Shown here: positions 1 to 8,035 of the stretch, piece after piece | How positions within the stretch are numbered: position 1 is the stretch's first letter | Layout: the number at the start of each line of letters is the position of its first letter | Translations under genes and position numbers: made by a program | Notes under the pieces: model-generated | Database searches by the model: none | The model's input: the letters and a program-made list of their open reading frames with translations, nothing else | What the model was told of the DNA's origin: nothing | Origin: an uncultured Acidimicrobiales bacterium | GTDB lineage: Bacteria > Actinomycetota > Acidimicrobiia > Acidimicrobiales > SZUA-35 | Assembly: GCA_938002965.1 (NCBI GenBank) | Contig: CALKZY010000032.1 | Span: 1 to 64,000 of the forward strand | Length of the DNA: 64,000 nt | Direction: 5' to 3'

Positions 1-89
1 TCTCGCAGCCTCAGCCTGTGCTATCCCCTCGACCGTGACCGCTGTGATAATCGCTCGCCGTTTCGACACCCACCAACATCACCACCAAG

Positions 90-172
90 CGTTTCCAATG
101 ACGCGACACACCCCGTTTCCAATGTCCTGAACCCACACACCTCCTCGCGCACACTAGATGTCTCGCGACATC
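90..172. mobile_element. possible insertion-sequence end remnant
   Basis: The first 381 bases hold no convincing gene. Two direct copies of an 11-bp unit beginning CGTTTCC lie 24 bp apart (90-100 and 114-124), and an imperfect palindrome GATGTC-TCGC-GACATC lies at 157-172. Repeated short motifs of the type 'gtttcc(g/a)atgtc..gagacatc' are, from memory, common at the ends of actinobacterial IS481/IS3-type elements. No transposase is present in the window, so this could be the terminal part of an element lying to the left, a remnant, or an unrelated operator region. Confidence is low. Confidence 0.25.
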
Positions 173-381
173 GGAAACCCTTGAGCCCTCGGGTTCAGGG
201 GTTTTGTAATTTTTGGGGTTGGCATTGCCACTGTCCGAGACAGGCCAGGCGTAGAGGCCCACAGTGCCGAGAGCATCACACCGTTGACCTGTTTGTTCTT
301 GACCTTCACACCGTGACAAGCCTTAGCGTCTCCATGGGTCGGGCAGACTCCCGGCCGGATCATAAGAAAGAAGCAACGACT

Positions 382-1248
382 ATGGACCCGACCGTCTACA
401 CCGACCCAAACGGACAGGCGCTGCAGGGCCACGACCCTGTCGCCTACTTCACGGTTGGGGAGCCCACGAAAGGAAGCCCGAACATCAGTCGAGAATGGAA
501 TGGGGCGACATGGCTCTTTGCCTCGGCGGCCAATCGTGAGCTGTTCGACGCTAGTCCCGCCAAGTACGCCCCGGCATTCGGTGGGCATTGCGCTGTCGCT
601 CAAGCGTTCGGCGCAGATCTCCCGGGTTCCGCCAATCGGTGGCGTATCGAAGACGGTCGACTGTACGTGAACAAGAATCTGCTGGCAGCCGCCTTGTTCG
701 GACCGCTTAGCAGCCGTATAAGTCGACTCGATAGCAGCCCAAACAACGCCATGGAAAAGTCCACCGCAGAGCCCCAAATCCGGGAAACCGGCATCAGAAC
801 CACCATCGCCAACAGAGCGAACGATCGACTCTTGAAGACAATCAATGCCGGTCACAAGACGGTCATCAAGATCTCTGGCGGCCGCCTAGGCGCCACCGCC
901 GCCAACATGGCCGTGGTCAAGCTCACCACCACCGGCCGCGTGTCCGGCAGACCAAGGACAGTGATGTTGACCACCCCCATCCAGGAGAACGGTCGCTACA
1001 TCATCGTTGCCTCAAAGGGTGGCGATGATCGCGACCCCGACTGGTACCGCAACCTGCAGGCCAACCCCAAGGTCTCTCTCGAACCGGTCGGCAGCAACAG
1101 CCCCATCGTTCTCAAAGCCCGAACGGCCACCACCGAGGAGAGGGCTGAGCTTTGGCCCCGAATTGCCATTGGGGACAAGGGGTACGCCGCCTATGAAAGG
1201 AAGACCGACCGCAATATCCCCGTCGTCATTTGTGAGCCGCCTGACTGA
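382..1248 (+). CDS. YHS-like domain fused to deazaflavin (F420)-dependent nitroreductase-family domain
   Basis: The start at 382 is chosen because the YHS-like domain begins right after it (DPTVYTDPNGQALQGHDPVA). Residues 1-95 match the YHS-domain pattern (GHDPVAYFT, WNGATWLFASAANRELF, KYAPAFGGHCA, WRIEDGRLYVN). From about residue 150 the protein matches the deazaflavin-dependent nitroreductase (DDN) family (VKLTTTGRVSGRPRTVML, GGDDRDPDWYRNLQANP), which uses F420H2 to reduce varied substrates. The roughly 30 residues between look like translated intergenic DNA: an ATG at 751 with a TATAAG box at 717-722 could be the original start of a separate DDN gene. The 3' end overlaps the convergent MerR gene by 23 bp. 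Substrate is unknown. Confidence 0.8.
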   Translation: MDPTVYTDPNGQALQGHDPVAYFTVGEPTKGSPNISREWNGATWLFASAANRELFDASPAKYAPAFGGHCAVAQAFGADLPGSANRWRIEDGRLYVNKNLLAAALFGPLSSRISRLDSSPNNAMEKSTAEPQIRETGIRTTIANRANDRLLKTINAGHKTVIKISGGRLGATAANMAVVKLTTTGRVSGRPRTVMLTTPIQENGRYIIVASKGGDDRDPDWYRNLQANPKVSLEPVGSNSPIVLKARTATTEERAELWPRIAIGDKGYAAYERKTDRNIPVVICEPPD

Positions 1249-2044
1249 TCGGAACCTGGACTTCGACGACTTGTTCGGGATCACCGACGGCGGGATCGGC
1301 GAGAAGAACCTCTCGGATCGGCCCGGCGATCTTTGCCGACTCAGCTTCAATCCATCGACCAATCGCAGCGTTGGTGATGTGGGTGTCTTTTCGATCACTG
1401 GACCTGACAGCCGAAATTACTTCGACCGCCGGGAGCTGCGTCAACTCGAACCCGAGGCGCTGGCCGGGCTCCTCCAAGCGCTGATCGATGGGAACGGCGA
1501 ACTCCATGGCGAAACGCTCCTCATCGAATCCGGCGGTCCACCGTGCCATACCGTATGGTGAAGTCAAGTCGTCGATGTGCACGCTCATGTCGCGCACCAT
1601 GCACGAGAGGGCGTCAAAGGCCTCCTCGATACAGGCAGTTTCATAGGGCATGGTCCAGACGGTCATCGCTGGAATTGACTTCGATACCAGGGCACTAGGG
1701 GACGCTTGCTCCTCCAACTGCGTGATGCGACTGTCAATCCTTCGCAGACGCTGCTCAGCGGCCGCAAGCTCAGCCGCCACCTCGGCCTGTCGCGACCTCA
1801 GCACCTCCCGGAGATCCCCAGGCCGCAGCTCGCTCTGGGTCATCTCAGCGATTTCGGACAGCCCGAACCCGAGGTCACGTAGAGCCACGATCTGGTTGGC
1901 ATCGGCAAGTTGCGAGGCGCTGTAGTGGCGGTAGCCGGTGATCGGATCGACGTGCGCCGGGGCGAGGAGGCCGATGCGGTCGTAGTGACGCAACACTCTG
2001 GTCGACACGCGGGCCAAGTTGGCGAAGTCCCCGATCAAGAACAT
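1226..2044 (-). CDS. MerR-family transcriptional regulator with effector-binding domain
   Basis: This 272-residue protein opens with a MerR winged helix-turn-helix (residues 1-70: IGDFANLARVSTRVLRHYDR, then GYRHYSASQLADANQI), followed by a dimerisation coiled coil rich in Arg, Glu and Ala (about 75-115) and a C-terminal region of about 150 residues resembling the GyrI-like/BmrR effector-binding domain. Such proteins sense small amphipathic or xenobiotic ligands and twist promoters that have long spacers. Its own promoter region shows a TTGGCC and TAGCCT pair spaced 19 bp, the spacing MerR activators use, so autoregulation is plausible. Target genes are unknown; it is convergent with the YHS/DDN gene. 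Confidence 0.88.
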   Translation of the reverse strand: MFLIGDFANLARVSTRVLRHYDRIGLLAPAHVDPITGYRHYSASQLADANQIVALRDLGFGLSEIAEMTQSELRPGDLREVLRSRQAEVAAELAAAEQRLRRIDSRITQLEEQASPSALVSKSIPAMTVWTMPYETACIEEAFDALSCMVRDMSVHIDDLTSPYGMARWTAGFDEERFAMEFAVPIDQRLEEPGQRLGFELTQLPAVEVISAVRSSDRKDTHITNAAIGRWIEAESAKIAGPIREVLLADPAVGDPEQVVEVQVPISQAAHK

Positions 2045-2086
2045 GTTTCGAGGCTACGGCTTGTCACCGTGTCGAGGCCAACTCCG
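2045..2086 (-). promoter_or_regulatory. putative leaderless promoter of the MerR gene
   Basis: On the minus strand TAGCCT (2056-2051) lies 6 nt before the ATG at 2044, so transcription would start at or next to the start codon. A TTGGCC element lies 19 bp further upstream, a spacer length typical of MerR-controlled promoters. The assignment rests on pattern only. Confidence 0.4.
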
Positions 2087-2136
2087 ACACCGGCGAGTCG
2101 TTTGCTACGGCGCAAGCTCCAAAACCACGCTGTGTC

Positions 2137-2576
2137 GTGTCTCACGACTTTGCACCACGGCGACCCGAGGACGCCCTGGCCGTTTTCGGGCCCCGCCTGG
2201 CGCAGATCTACGGGCAAGGCGAAACACCGGTGACAATAACCGCGCTCTCCAAGGCCGATCATGGCGACCGGGACCATCCACGCTGGTCGGACAGATTGCA
2301 GAGCGTCGGTTTGGCGCGCACCGACGTCGAGGTTGGCGTCGTCGACGACAGCGGGCGCCAGCTACCTACCGATGAGATCGGCGAAGTGATCGTTCGTGGT
2401 GACGTCGTGATGACCGCCTATTGGAACCGTCCGGAGGCCACCGCCGAAACGCTTCGAGACGGCTGGCTCCACACTGGTGATTTGGGAAGCTTCGACGCCG
2501 ACGGCTACCTCACTACGGCAAGGTACTCAAGCGCGAGTTGCGTGAACAGCTGCGGGCCGACGCAGCGAACCCGTAG
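2137..2576 (+). pseudogene. decayed AMP-dependent acyl-CoA synthetase fragment
   Basis: Two pieces of an acyl-CoA synthetase (ANL adenylating enzyme) are recognisable. From about 2170 to 2510 the reading frame encodes the adenylation-core motifs FGPRLAQIYGQGE and GWLHTGDLGSFDADGYL. From 2514 to 2576 a different frame encodes the exact type of C-terminal tail of this family (YGKVLKRELREQLRADA, then a stop codon), whose lysine is catalytic in intact enzymes. The roughly 80-100 residues normally between them, and the whole N-terminal half, are missing. This is therefore a double-deleted remnant and not a working enzyme, although an open frame of 202 codons persists through it. It may once have served fatty- or aromatic-acid activation. 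Confidence 0.85.
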
Positions 2577-2601
2577 AACTCGAATCCCCAAGTCGGCCTG
2601 T

Positions 2602-3309
2602 TCATCGAACGTCTATCCCGAACGTTTTGTCCAGTCCGGCCCGGCCACGTTCGGTGACGGTGAGTTGGCGCTTGTCTTGTCGACGACGGAGCCACCTTTG
2701 TTCAAGAAGTCGGCTCATCAGCGCGGCGGGCACGGCGCCGCCTAAGTGATGACGCCGCTCGGTCCAGTCAAGGTCCAGACGCAGCATGGGGCGACGATTA
2801 GTTCGCAGGCGGTCAACGTCGATACCAAATTCGACGGCGAACCGTTCACCTTCGCTAGTGAGCTTTGGCACTTCGTCGTCGACCGTGATCCATTGCCGAT
2901 CCACGAAGACGTCGTGGATCTCGATTCCCAGCCGTCCGGCAACATGGTCGTAGCAGCTTCGGGCGTAGCTGAGGCCGTGGCCCGGGTTGGGGCGTTTAGG
3001 CGGAGCGGTCTCCGGCAGATCGATAGCGTCCAGGCGCTCCAAGAGGTCGGCCATCTCCGGTGAAGCCATTCGATAGGCCCGGTATCGCCCCGCCGACTCG
3101 ACAGTAATCACGCCGGCGTCGACTAACTTTCCCAGATGCGAGCTCATGGTTGACGGCGCCACTCCGCACACCCGGGCGAGCTCGCCGCTGGTATGGGTCG
3201 TTCCCGACAACAGCGCAGCCACCGCGGCAGCCCTGGTCGGATCGGCCAAGGCGCTGGCCAACGAGGAAATTCGGCTTCCCTGCACACCACGATTGTAAAT
3301 CACGTCCAT
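2602..3309 (-). CDS. ArsR-type winged-helix transcriptional regulator
   Basis: The start at 3309 is preferred over the upstream ATG at 3498 because homology begins with ISSLASALADPTRAAAVAALL, the classic ArsR opening, and the upstream part runs antisense through the neighbouring gene. The N-terminal 90 residues are an ArsR/HTH_20 DNA-binding domain (TSGELARVCGVAPSTMSSHL, KLVDAGVITVESAGRYRAYR). No metal-binding cysteine box is seen in helix alpha-3. The roughly 130-residue C-terminal extension (GHGLSYARSCYDHVAGRLG) is shared by a subgroup of actinobacterial ArsR-like proteins of unknown ligand. It is divergent from the P450-like gene at 3350, with 40 bp between, so it probably controls that operon. 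Confidence 0.85.
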   Translation of the reverse strand: MDVIYNRGVQGSRISSLASALADPTRAAAVAALLSGTTHTSGELARVCGVAPSTMSSHLGKLVDAGVITVESAGRYRAYRMASPEMADLLERLDAIDLPETAPPKRPNPGHGLSYARSCYDHVAGRLGIEIHDVFVDRQWITVDDEVPKLTSEGERFAVEFGIDVDRLRTNRRPMLRLDLDWTERRHHLGGAVPAALMSRLLEQRWLRRRQDKRQLTVTERGRAGLDKTFGIDVR

Positions 3310-3349
3310 TTCGACGCGCGCCGAAACGACGGCGAACCATGATGAACCA

Positions 3350-4180
3350 ATGGATTCAACCAAGATGCTGACCGGTGATAGCGCCGTCGAGGCACTCGCC
3401 CACCGCAATCTCGTTCCACCACCCCGGCCGCCGCAGTTCATCGAAGGGGCCACCGCTTCGCTGCGCGACGCTATGGCCCGGTTCGCCGACACCGACAATC
3501 ACGGCCCTCGACGGGCCGCCTTGGTCGAAACACTGGCTGCCATCGATCTCGCCGAGGCCAACAAGATTGCGGCCGACGTCATGGCAGCGCACTTGGACGG
3601 TTCCAGTGTGGACATCGTCGCCGCCAGCTGGGTTGTGCCCACGTACGCGCTGGCTGCCGTTCTAGGGCTGGACGACAAGACGTCAGGAGGTCTAGAGCAG
3701 ATTCGGGCCGACGCCGAGACCCTGGCCCGAGTCATTGGTCGTAACGAGCCTTCAAGCTCCAAATCCGATGATGCTGCTCAGAGGATGTTGGCGTTGTTCG
3801 CCGATCACGACGACCCTGTCGTGCCGGTTTCGCTGCTCTACCAGAACCACGACGCCGTTTCAGGATTCATGCGGGCAACCGTCCACACCGTCTACGCTGC
3901 CGCTGCCCCAACCAGCTTCGGTCGGACGACAAGAGTTGCTACTGCAACCGTCACCATCGGCGATATCACACTCGACCAGGGCGAACAGGTGATAATCGAC
4001 CTTACCGGCATGCGTTTCGGGGCCGGGCCACACCGCTGTCCGGGCGAGGAGCTGGCCAACGCATTGGTAGCCGGAGTCCTCAAGGCACTGGACGACTATA
4101 ACTACCGTGTGGCCGAAGACGGAGTACACCTCGGGCCTGACGGCTTCCCAACTCGCTTCACCATGGAGGCACAGCAATGA
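3350..4180 (+). CDS. unusually short cytochrome P450-like protein
   Basis: The 276-residue protein carries a good P450 heme-thiolate motif FGAGPHRCPGEELA with the cysteine ligand at residue 230, and an I-helix-like segment SLLYQNHDAVSGF around 161-173. Ordinary bacterial P450s have about 400 residues. Here the K-helix ExxR signature is not found, and the 25 or so residues that normally link the beta sheet (GEQVIIDLTG) to the heme loop are missing. It overlaps the next gene by 4 nt (ATGA), so the two are translationally coupled. It may be a compact P450 relative with a non-monooxygenase role, or a heme-binding relic. Alternative starts exist at 3365. Divergent from an ArsR-type regulator. Confidence 0.7.
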   Translation: MDSTKMLTGDSAVEALAHRNLVPPPRPPQFIEGATASLRDAMARFADTDNHGPRRAALVETLAAIDLAEANKIAADVMAAHLDGSSVDIVAASWVVPTYALAAVLGLDDKTSGGLEQIRADAETLARVIGRNEPSSSKSDDAAQRMLALFADHDDPVVPVSLLYQNHDAVSGFMRATVHTVYAAAAPTSFGRTTRVATATVTIGDITLDQGEQVIIDLTGMRFGAGPHRCPGEELANALVAGVLKALDDYNYRVAEDGVHLGPDGFPTRFTMEAQQ

Positions 4181-5013
4181 GCAGCTCACGAGAGACATTC
4201 CATCAGCTCCACCAGTCAGGAACGTTCCTGCTGGTCAACGTGCACGATGCCGGCACCGCGGTAGTGGCCGAGGCCGCAGGCGCCGTCGCCTTGGGTACCT
4301 CCAGCGCCGGTCACGCCTACTCGATCGGGCGAACAGACGGACAGGGAGCGATCACCCGACACGAGGCAATCGAACGAGCGGCGCAAATCTGCGCCTCAGT
4401 CAGAATCCCGGTCAGTGTCGACGCCGAGAACGGTTGGGGGCACTCCCCCGACGAGGTAGCGGCCACCATCGCCGACCTGGCCGACGCGGGCGCAGCCGGG
4501 GCCAGCATCGAAGACTGGTCCGGTGACCCCACAATTGGTTTCTACGATCGGAGCCAAGCCCAAGACCGCGTGCTGGCCGCGGTGGAGACAGCTCGGTCGC
4601 TGCCTGAACCATTCGTACTATGCGCCCGCGCCGAGGCTCTTCTCTACCAGTCCCACTTGGAGGCGGGCTCGTCTCCCCTACAGGAGGCTGTGGCCCGGTT
4701 GCAGACGTTCGCCAAGGTCGGAGCGGACTGCCTCTACGCTCCCGGCCTTCGCACCCGACCGGAGTTCACCACCGTGGCGGCCGAAGCGGGTGGACCGATC
4801 AACGGTCTCATCGGTCTTGGCAGCGACCTGACAATGGACGACGCTCGCCAGTTGGGCATCCGACGGGTAAGTGTCGGCGGCTCACTGTTTCGAGCCACAA
4901 TGGCCGCATTCCAAAGCCAGGTTCGACGGCTAATCGACACCGGTTCATTCTCGGTCGACCCGCCGCCACTGACTGACGCAGAACTTCGTGACCTGATGCC
5001 TGACCACCGGTGA
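4177..5013 (+). CDS. isocitrate lyase/phosphoenolpyruvate mutase-family protein
   Basis: This 278-residue TIM-barrel protein has the family motifs: a metal-binding VSVDAENGWG segment around residue 85, GAAGASIEDWSG around 115, and a late GLGSDLTMDDARQLGIRRVSVGG segment. Members act on C-C or C-P bonds of small keto acids (isocitrate lyase, methylisocitrate lyase, oxaloacetate decarboxylase, PEP mutase). The KKCGH-type lyase loop is not seen, so it is not a classical isocitrate lyase; the reaction cannot be assigned. Its ATG sits inside the stop of the P450-like gene, forming a two-gene operon that is likely under the divergent ArsR-type regulator. Confidence 0.82.
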   Translation: MSSSRETFHQLHQSGTFLLVNVHDAGTAVVAEAAGAVALGTSSAGHAYSIGRTDGQGAITRHEAIERAAQICASVRIPVSVDAENGWGHSPDEVAATIADLADAGAAGASIEDWSGDPTIGFYDRSQAQDRVLAAVETARSLPEPFVLCARAEALLYQSHLEAGSSPLQEAVARLQTFAKVGADCLYAPGLRTRPEFTTVAAEAGGPINGLIGLGSDLTMDDARQLGIRRVSVGGSLFRATMAAFQSQVRRLIDTGSFSVDPPPLTDAELRDLMPDHR

Positions 5014-5077
5014 GTTCAGAACCGCCGCCTAGATGTCCGATGCGAATCGAATTCGAGTCTACGGACCGCAACCGTCC

Positions 5078-5083
5078 TACCCT
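5078..5083 (+). promoter_or_regulatory. putative leaderless -10 box of the thioesterase gene
   Basis: TACCCT fits the actinobacterial TANNNT consensus and lies 8 nt before the ATG at 5092, with no ribosome-binding site between, suggesting a leaderless mRNA. Confidence 0.35.
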
Positions 5084-5091
5084 GTGGTCCC

Positions 5092-5556
5092 ATGTCGACA
5101 AGTGACGCCAGTGACAACCCCGATGGCGGGTCGAGCGCCGATGCCGGACCGCTGGCTGAGGCACCGGTACCCGATGTCCAAGTTCTCGACACCCTGGGCG
5201 ACGGTGAGGTTGTCGAGTTCGACGGGGAGCAAGGACGATCTGTGCTCCACTTCACCTGCAAGCCAGAAATGTGCCATTCCGGTGGAGTGGCCCAAGGCGG
5301 CTTCGTGACCGGATGGATGGACGCGGCGATGGCACACGCATGCATCGCCCGGTATACGACGTCGTATTGGATAGCCACCCTGGAAATCAAGGTGAGCTTC
5401 TTTCGCCCGACTCCCCCGGGACCGGTGGTGGCCGAGGGGTGGATCGAACGGGCCGGAAAACAAACCGTCTTTACCGAAGCCCGTCTGCTCGATGCTGACA
5501 GCCAGGTCCTAGCCAAAGCCAGCTCAACAGTTCGGCTGGTGCCGAACCGGGCATGA
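5092..5556 (+). CDS. PaaI/4HBT-like hotdog-fold thioesterase
   Basis: The 154-residue protein has a polar 45-residue N-terminus and then a single hotdog domain. The central helix region GGVAQGGFVTGWMDAAMAHA is the PaaI-type signature in which a glycine-rich turn precedes the catalytic acidic residue (Asp in WMDAAM). The later strands (EIKVSFFRPTPPGPVVAEGW) are also typical. Such proteins hydrolyse aromatic or medium-chain acyl-CoA thioesters in the cytoplasm. It stands alone, 78 bp after the PEP-mutase family gene, with its own probable leaderless promoter. The substrate is not predictable. Confidence 0.85.
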   Translation: MSTSDASDNPDGGSSADAGPLAEAPVPDVQVLDTLGDGEVVEFDGEQGRSVLHFTCKPEMCHSGGVAQGGFVTGWMDAAMAHACIARYTTSYWIATLEIKVSFFRPTPPGPVVAEGWIERAGKQTVFTEARLLDADSQVLAKASSTVRLVPNRA

Positions 5557-5687
5557 TCTTTGGAGAATCCCAAAAAGTCCGCCGCCGCTGTCCATTTAGG
5601 TCGTCCTCGTTCGACGTCCTAGTGACAAGCAGTGTTGATGGGGCAAACTACCCCCGCCAAACACTTCAACGATGAAGGGAAACAGCT

Positions 5688-6002
5688 ATGCCTAATTATG
5701 TTCTGACGTTTCACGGTGAAATGGGCCCGATGCCCGACGACCCGGCAGTAATGGAAGCCGTGATGCAGGAGTGGGGCGCCTGGTACGGCTCCATGGGAGA
5801 CGCCCTTATCGACGGCGGCGCCCCCTTTGGCGAAGCCGCCTCGATCGGCCCCGACGGCTCAAGTACCACCAACCCCGCCTCGATGACTGGCTACACCATC
5901 GTCACCGCCGACGACATGGCCGGCGCTACGGCCCTGGCAAAAGGTTGCCCAGTCCTGAAGAACGGTCACACTGTTCAGATCTGCCAAGCCATCGACATGT
6001 GA
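5688..6002 (+). CDS. YCII-related (DGPF-domain) protein
   Basis: The 104-residue protein matches the YCII/DGPF family: an N-terminal strand MPNYVLTFHGE, a WGAWYGSMGDALIDGGAPF segment, a GYTIVTADDMAGATALAKGCP segment, and a short end. The fold is a ferredoxin-like dimer. Some relatives are fused to sigma factors or act as dehydrochlorinase-like enzymes, but most have no known function. A purine-rich AAGGGAAACAG precedes the ATG as ribosome-binding site. A strong hairpin follows 11 nt after the stop, so it appears to be a monocistronic unit. Confidence 0.8.
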   Translation: MPNYVLTFHGEMGPMPDDPAVMEAVMQEWGAWYGSMGDALIDGGAPFGEAASIGPDGSSTTNPASMTGYTIVTADDMAGATALAKGCPVLKNGHTVQICQAIDM

Positions 6003-6012
6003 AGTCCGTTTG

Positions 6013-6054
6013 TCTGGGCCCGTCGTCGATTCCTTCGGTGACGACGGGCCCAGA
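6013..6054 (+). terminator. strong hairpin terminator after the YCII gene
   Basis: Perfect 15-bp arms, TCTGGGCCCGTCGTC at 6013-6027 and its complement at 6040-6054, enclose a 12-nt loop. No U tract follows, as is usual for actinobacterial hairpin terminators. It begins 11 nt after the stop codon of the YCII gene. Confidence 0.75.
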
Positions 6055-6199
6055 CCGGCGACTACAGCCCCGTCGATAACCGGTGCTTTACACAAGCTTG
6101 ATGTTTCTCACCGGGCGGTCTTCATGCTCGCCCGATTTACTGTTCGACACGGCCTGTCAAACAATGGTTGGCGGGAATCAACTTCGGAGGAAGTATCAA

Positions 6200-6643
6200 G
6201 TGAGTACCGGATTGGAAACGATCGCTCGACGCCGGTGGGCCAAGATCGTGATCGACCTGGCCCTGCTGGCTGGCTTTCTTACCGAGTTCATCACCCGTGA
6301 GGGCCCCAACTACGCCTTTCACTCCTGGGTCGGCATCGTCCTGGTTCCGATTGTTGTCGTTCACCTGGTCGGCAACGCCGGATGGATCAAGCGGGTTCTC
6401 TCCCGAGGCCGGGCTGACCGGGAGTTCTCACTCGGCGTGCTGAACGCGGTTCTGGGATTCATGGCCGTGGTCTGCATCATCACCGGGTTTCCCATCTGGC
6501 TCGAATGGTCAGAAGCAGCGTTCTGGGCGACAATTCACACCATCACCGGATTCCTCAGCATCATGTTGATGTTCGCTCACCTGTGGCGGAACCGTGGCCG
6601 CATCGGCGGTCTGCTGGGTCGGACTCGAACCAGCGTCGCCTAG
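6200..6643 (+). CDS. DUF4405-like four-helix membrane protein
   Basis: The GTG at 6200 is chosen as start because a clear Shine-Dalgarno GGAGG lies at 6187-6191, and the upstream in-frame part reads as non-coding. The 147-residue product has four hydrophobic segments and histidines in or next to them (FHSWVGIVLVPIVVVHLVG, ATIHTITGFLSIMLMFAHLW), a pattern of DUF4405/cytochrome b561-like proteins that may bind b-type heme in the membrane. Function is otherwise unknown. It is preceded by a terminator and followed by the exported beta-helix gene, with no sign of a shared operon. Confidence 0.7.
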   Translation: MSTGLETIARRRWAKIVIDLALLAGFLTEFITREGPNYAFHSWVGIVLVPIVVVHLVGNAGWIKRVLSRGRADREFSLGVLNAVLGFMAVVCIITGFPIWLEWSEAAFWATIHTITGFLSIMLMFAHLWRNRGRIGGLLGRTRTSVA

Positions 6644-6758
6644 TCGCAGCCGCTATCGACAGCCTTCCCCAGGGAAGCGTGTCCTGCTAGGTTTACGAAC
6701 TGGCACACCACCTACCACCCACCACTACCACTGTGCCAGGTATCCGGGGGACACAACC

Positions 6759-8018
6759 ATGCCCAATAGACGACAATTTCTTCGCGACCTCTCGGCCGCG
6801 GGGGCGGTTTCAGCCAGCGTCGGACCTGCCGTGCTTGCCAGGCCACCGAAGAAAACGACCACCACAACCGAACCTACGACCACAACAACAACGACCGCGC
6901 CGGCGACAACCACTTCAACCACCCAGGCAACGACGACGACCACCACAGCTCCGCCGCCTCAAAGCTCCGGCGGGGACTTCGACTTTCTCGTTGCCGCCGC
7001 CAACGCTCCGCAGTCGATGAAGGACGTCGCCGACTACGTCTGCACGGGCACCAACGACCAGGCCACGATCAACAGTGCCGTCCAAGCCGCTTATCCCGAC
7101 GCCAACGGCATTGGCGGCGTCGTCCAGCTGTCGCCCGGAACGTTCAACTGCTCCGGAGCGGTCAAGCTGCGCCGTCGCACATCGTTGCTGGGCAGCGGAC
7201 GAGCCACAGTGCTCGGGGCAACCTCCGGTTGGGGTGGCGGCGTCATCGAGCCGTTTGATTCCGGCACCGACAAAGTCTCGGTCGGCTTCTTGGCTATCGA
7301 CGGCAACTACCAAAACGTCCACGGCATCCATTTCAACGTGTCCGACAACGGCTCGTTTGACGACGGTAGTCCCGACGCCGCAAACTTCTTCACCGACCTC
7401 TACATCTATGCCCCCGGCCTAGACGGAATCCGATTTGAAGGCCCACGTATGCGGGCCGCCAACGTGTCGAAGGTACGGGTCTGGAACCCGGGCGGATACG
7501 GCTACTATCTCGACAGCCCGGACGGCTTTTACACCCAGTGCGAGGTCGGCAGCTCAGGTCTGGCCGGGTTCTCACTTCGGAGCGCCAACAACCGGATCAC
7601 AAACTCCAAGGCCTGGTACTCCGACGGCAACGGCTTCGAGATCTTGTCGGTCCGCAATCAGCTGGCGGCATGCGAATCGCAGGACAATGAACAGCACGGC
7701 TTTTACATCGGAGCCGGCCAGGTGTCACTGTCGGCGTGCCACGCCGACTCCAACAGCTGGAACGGCGCTACGCCGACCAGCAGCTACAACGGCTTCCACA
7801 TCAAACAGTGGAGGAACTACGTGCAACTGGTGGGTTGCCAAGCCTACGACAAGAACGAATCTGCTCGAGGTTTCTGGCAGCAGTGGGGCTTCTTCTTCGA
7901 GGGTGACAACTCGTACTGTCAGGTTTCCGGTGTCGCCCGCGACAACACCGCAGGCACGCTCAGCCTCGGGCCCGGAACCACGGCTGAGGAAAACAGCATC
8001 GACGTGATCGGCGCCTAA
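6759..8018 (+). CDS. Tat-exported right-handed beta-helix protein with Thr-rich linker
   Basis: The ATG at 6759 directly precedes a twin-arginine signal (RRQFLRDLSAAGAVSASVG), supporting this start. Residues 28-68 form a linker made almost only of Thr with Ala, Pro and Ser, likely glycosylated or cell-wall spanning. The remainder (about 350 residues) opens with a pectate-lyase-like segment (NDQATINSAVQAAYPDANG, GVVQLSPGTFNCSG) and continues with short repeats rich in Gly, Asn and Ser typical of parallel beta-helices, as in tailspike and polysaccharide-lyase proteins. It probably binds or cleaves a surface or environmental polysaccharide outside the cell. No catalytic residues can be assigned. 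Confidence 0.82.
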   Translation: MPNRRQFLRDLSAAGAVSASVGPAVLARPPKKTTTTTEPTTTTTTTAPATTTSTTQATTTTTTAPPPQSSGGDFDFLVAAANAPQSMKDVADYVCTGTNDQATINSAVQAAYPDANGIGGVVQLSPGTFNCSGAVKLRRRTSLLGSGRATVLGATSGWGGGVIEPFDSGTDKVSVGFLAIDGNYQNVHGIHFNVSDNGSFDDGSPDAANFFTDLYIYAPGLDGIRFEGPRMRAANVSKVRVWNPGGYGYYLDSPDGFYTQCEVGSSGLAGFSLRSANNRITNSKAWYSDGNGFEILSVRNQLAACESQDNEQHGFYIGAGQVSLSACHADSNSWNGATPTSSYNGFHIKQWRNYVQLVGCQAYDKNESARGFWQQWGFFFEGDNSYCQVSGVARDNTAGTLSLGPGTTAEENSIDVIGA

Positions 8019-8035
8019 CCGAATCTCGGGCCGAC

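Noticed and set aside
154..855. Open frames on the minus strand opposite the YHS/DDN gene
   Set aside because: The products lack any domain and lie opposite clear YHS and DDN motifs.
3350..4180. Ordinary P450 truncated by a frameshift
   Set aside because: Neighbouring frames contain no missing K-helix or meander sequence, and the frame is continuous to the coupled downstream gene.
5016..5573. 185-codon minus-strand frame opposite the thioesterase
   Set aside because: The + strand hotdog protein is convincing and the minus frame shows no family pattern.
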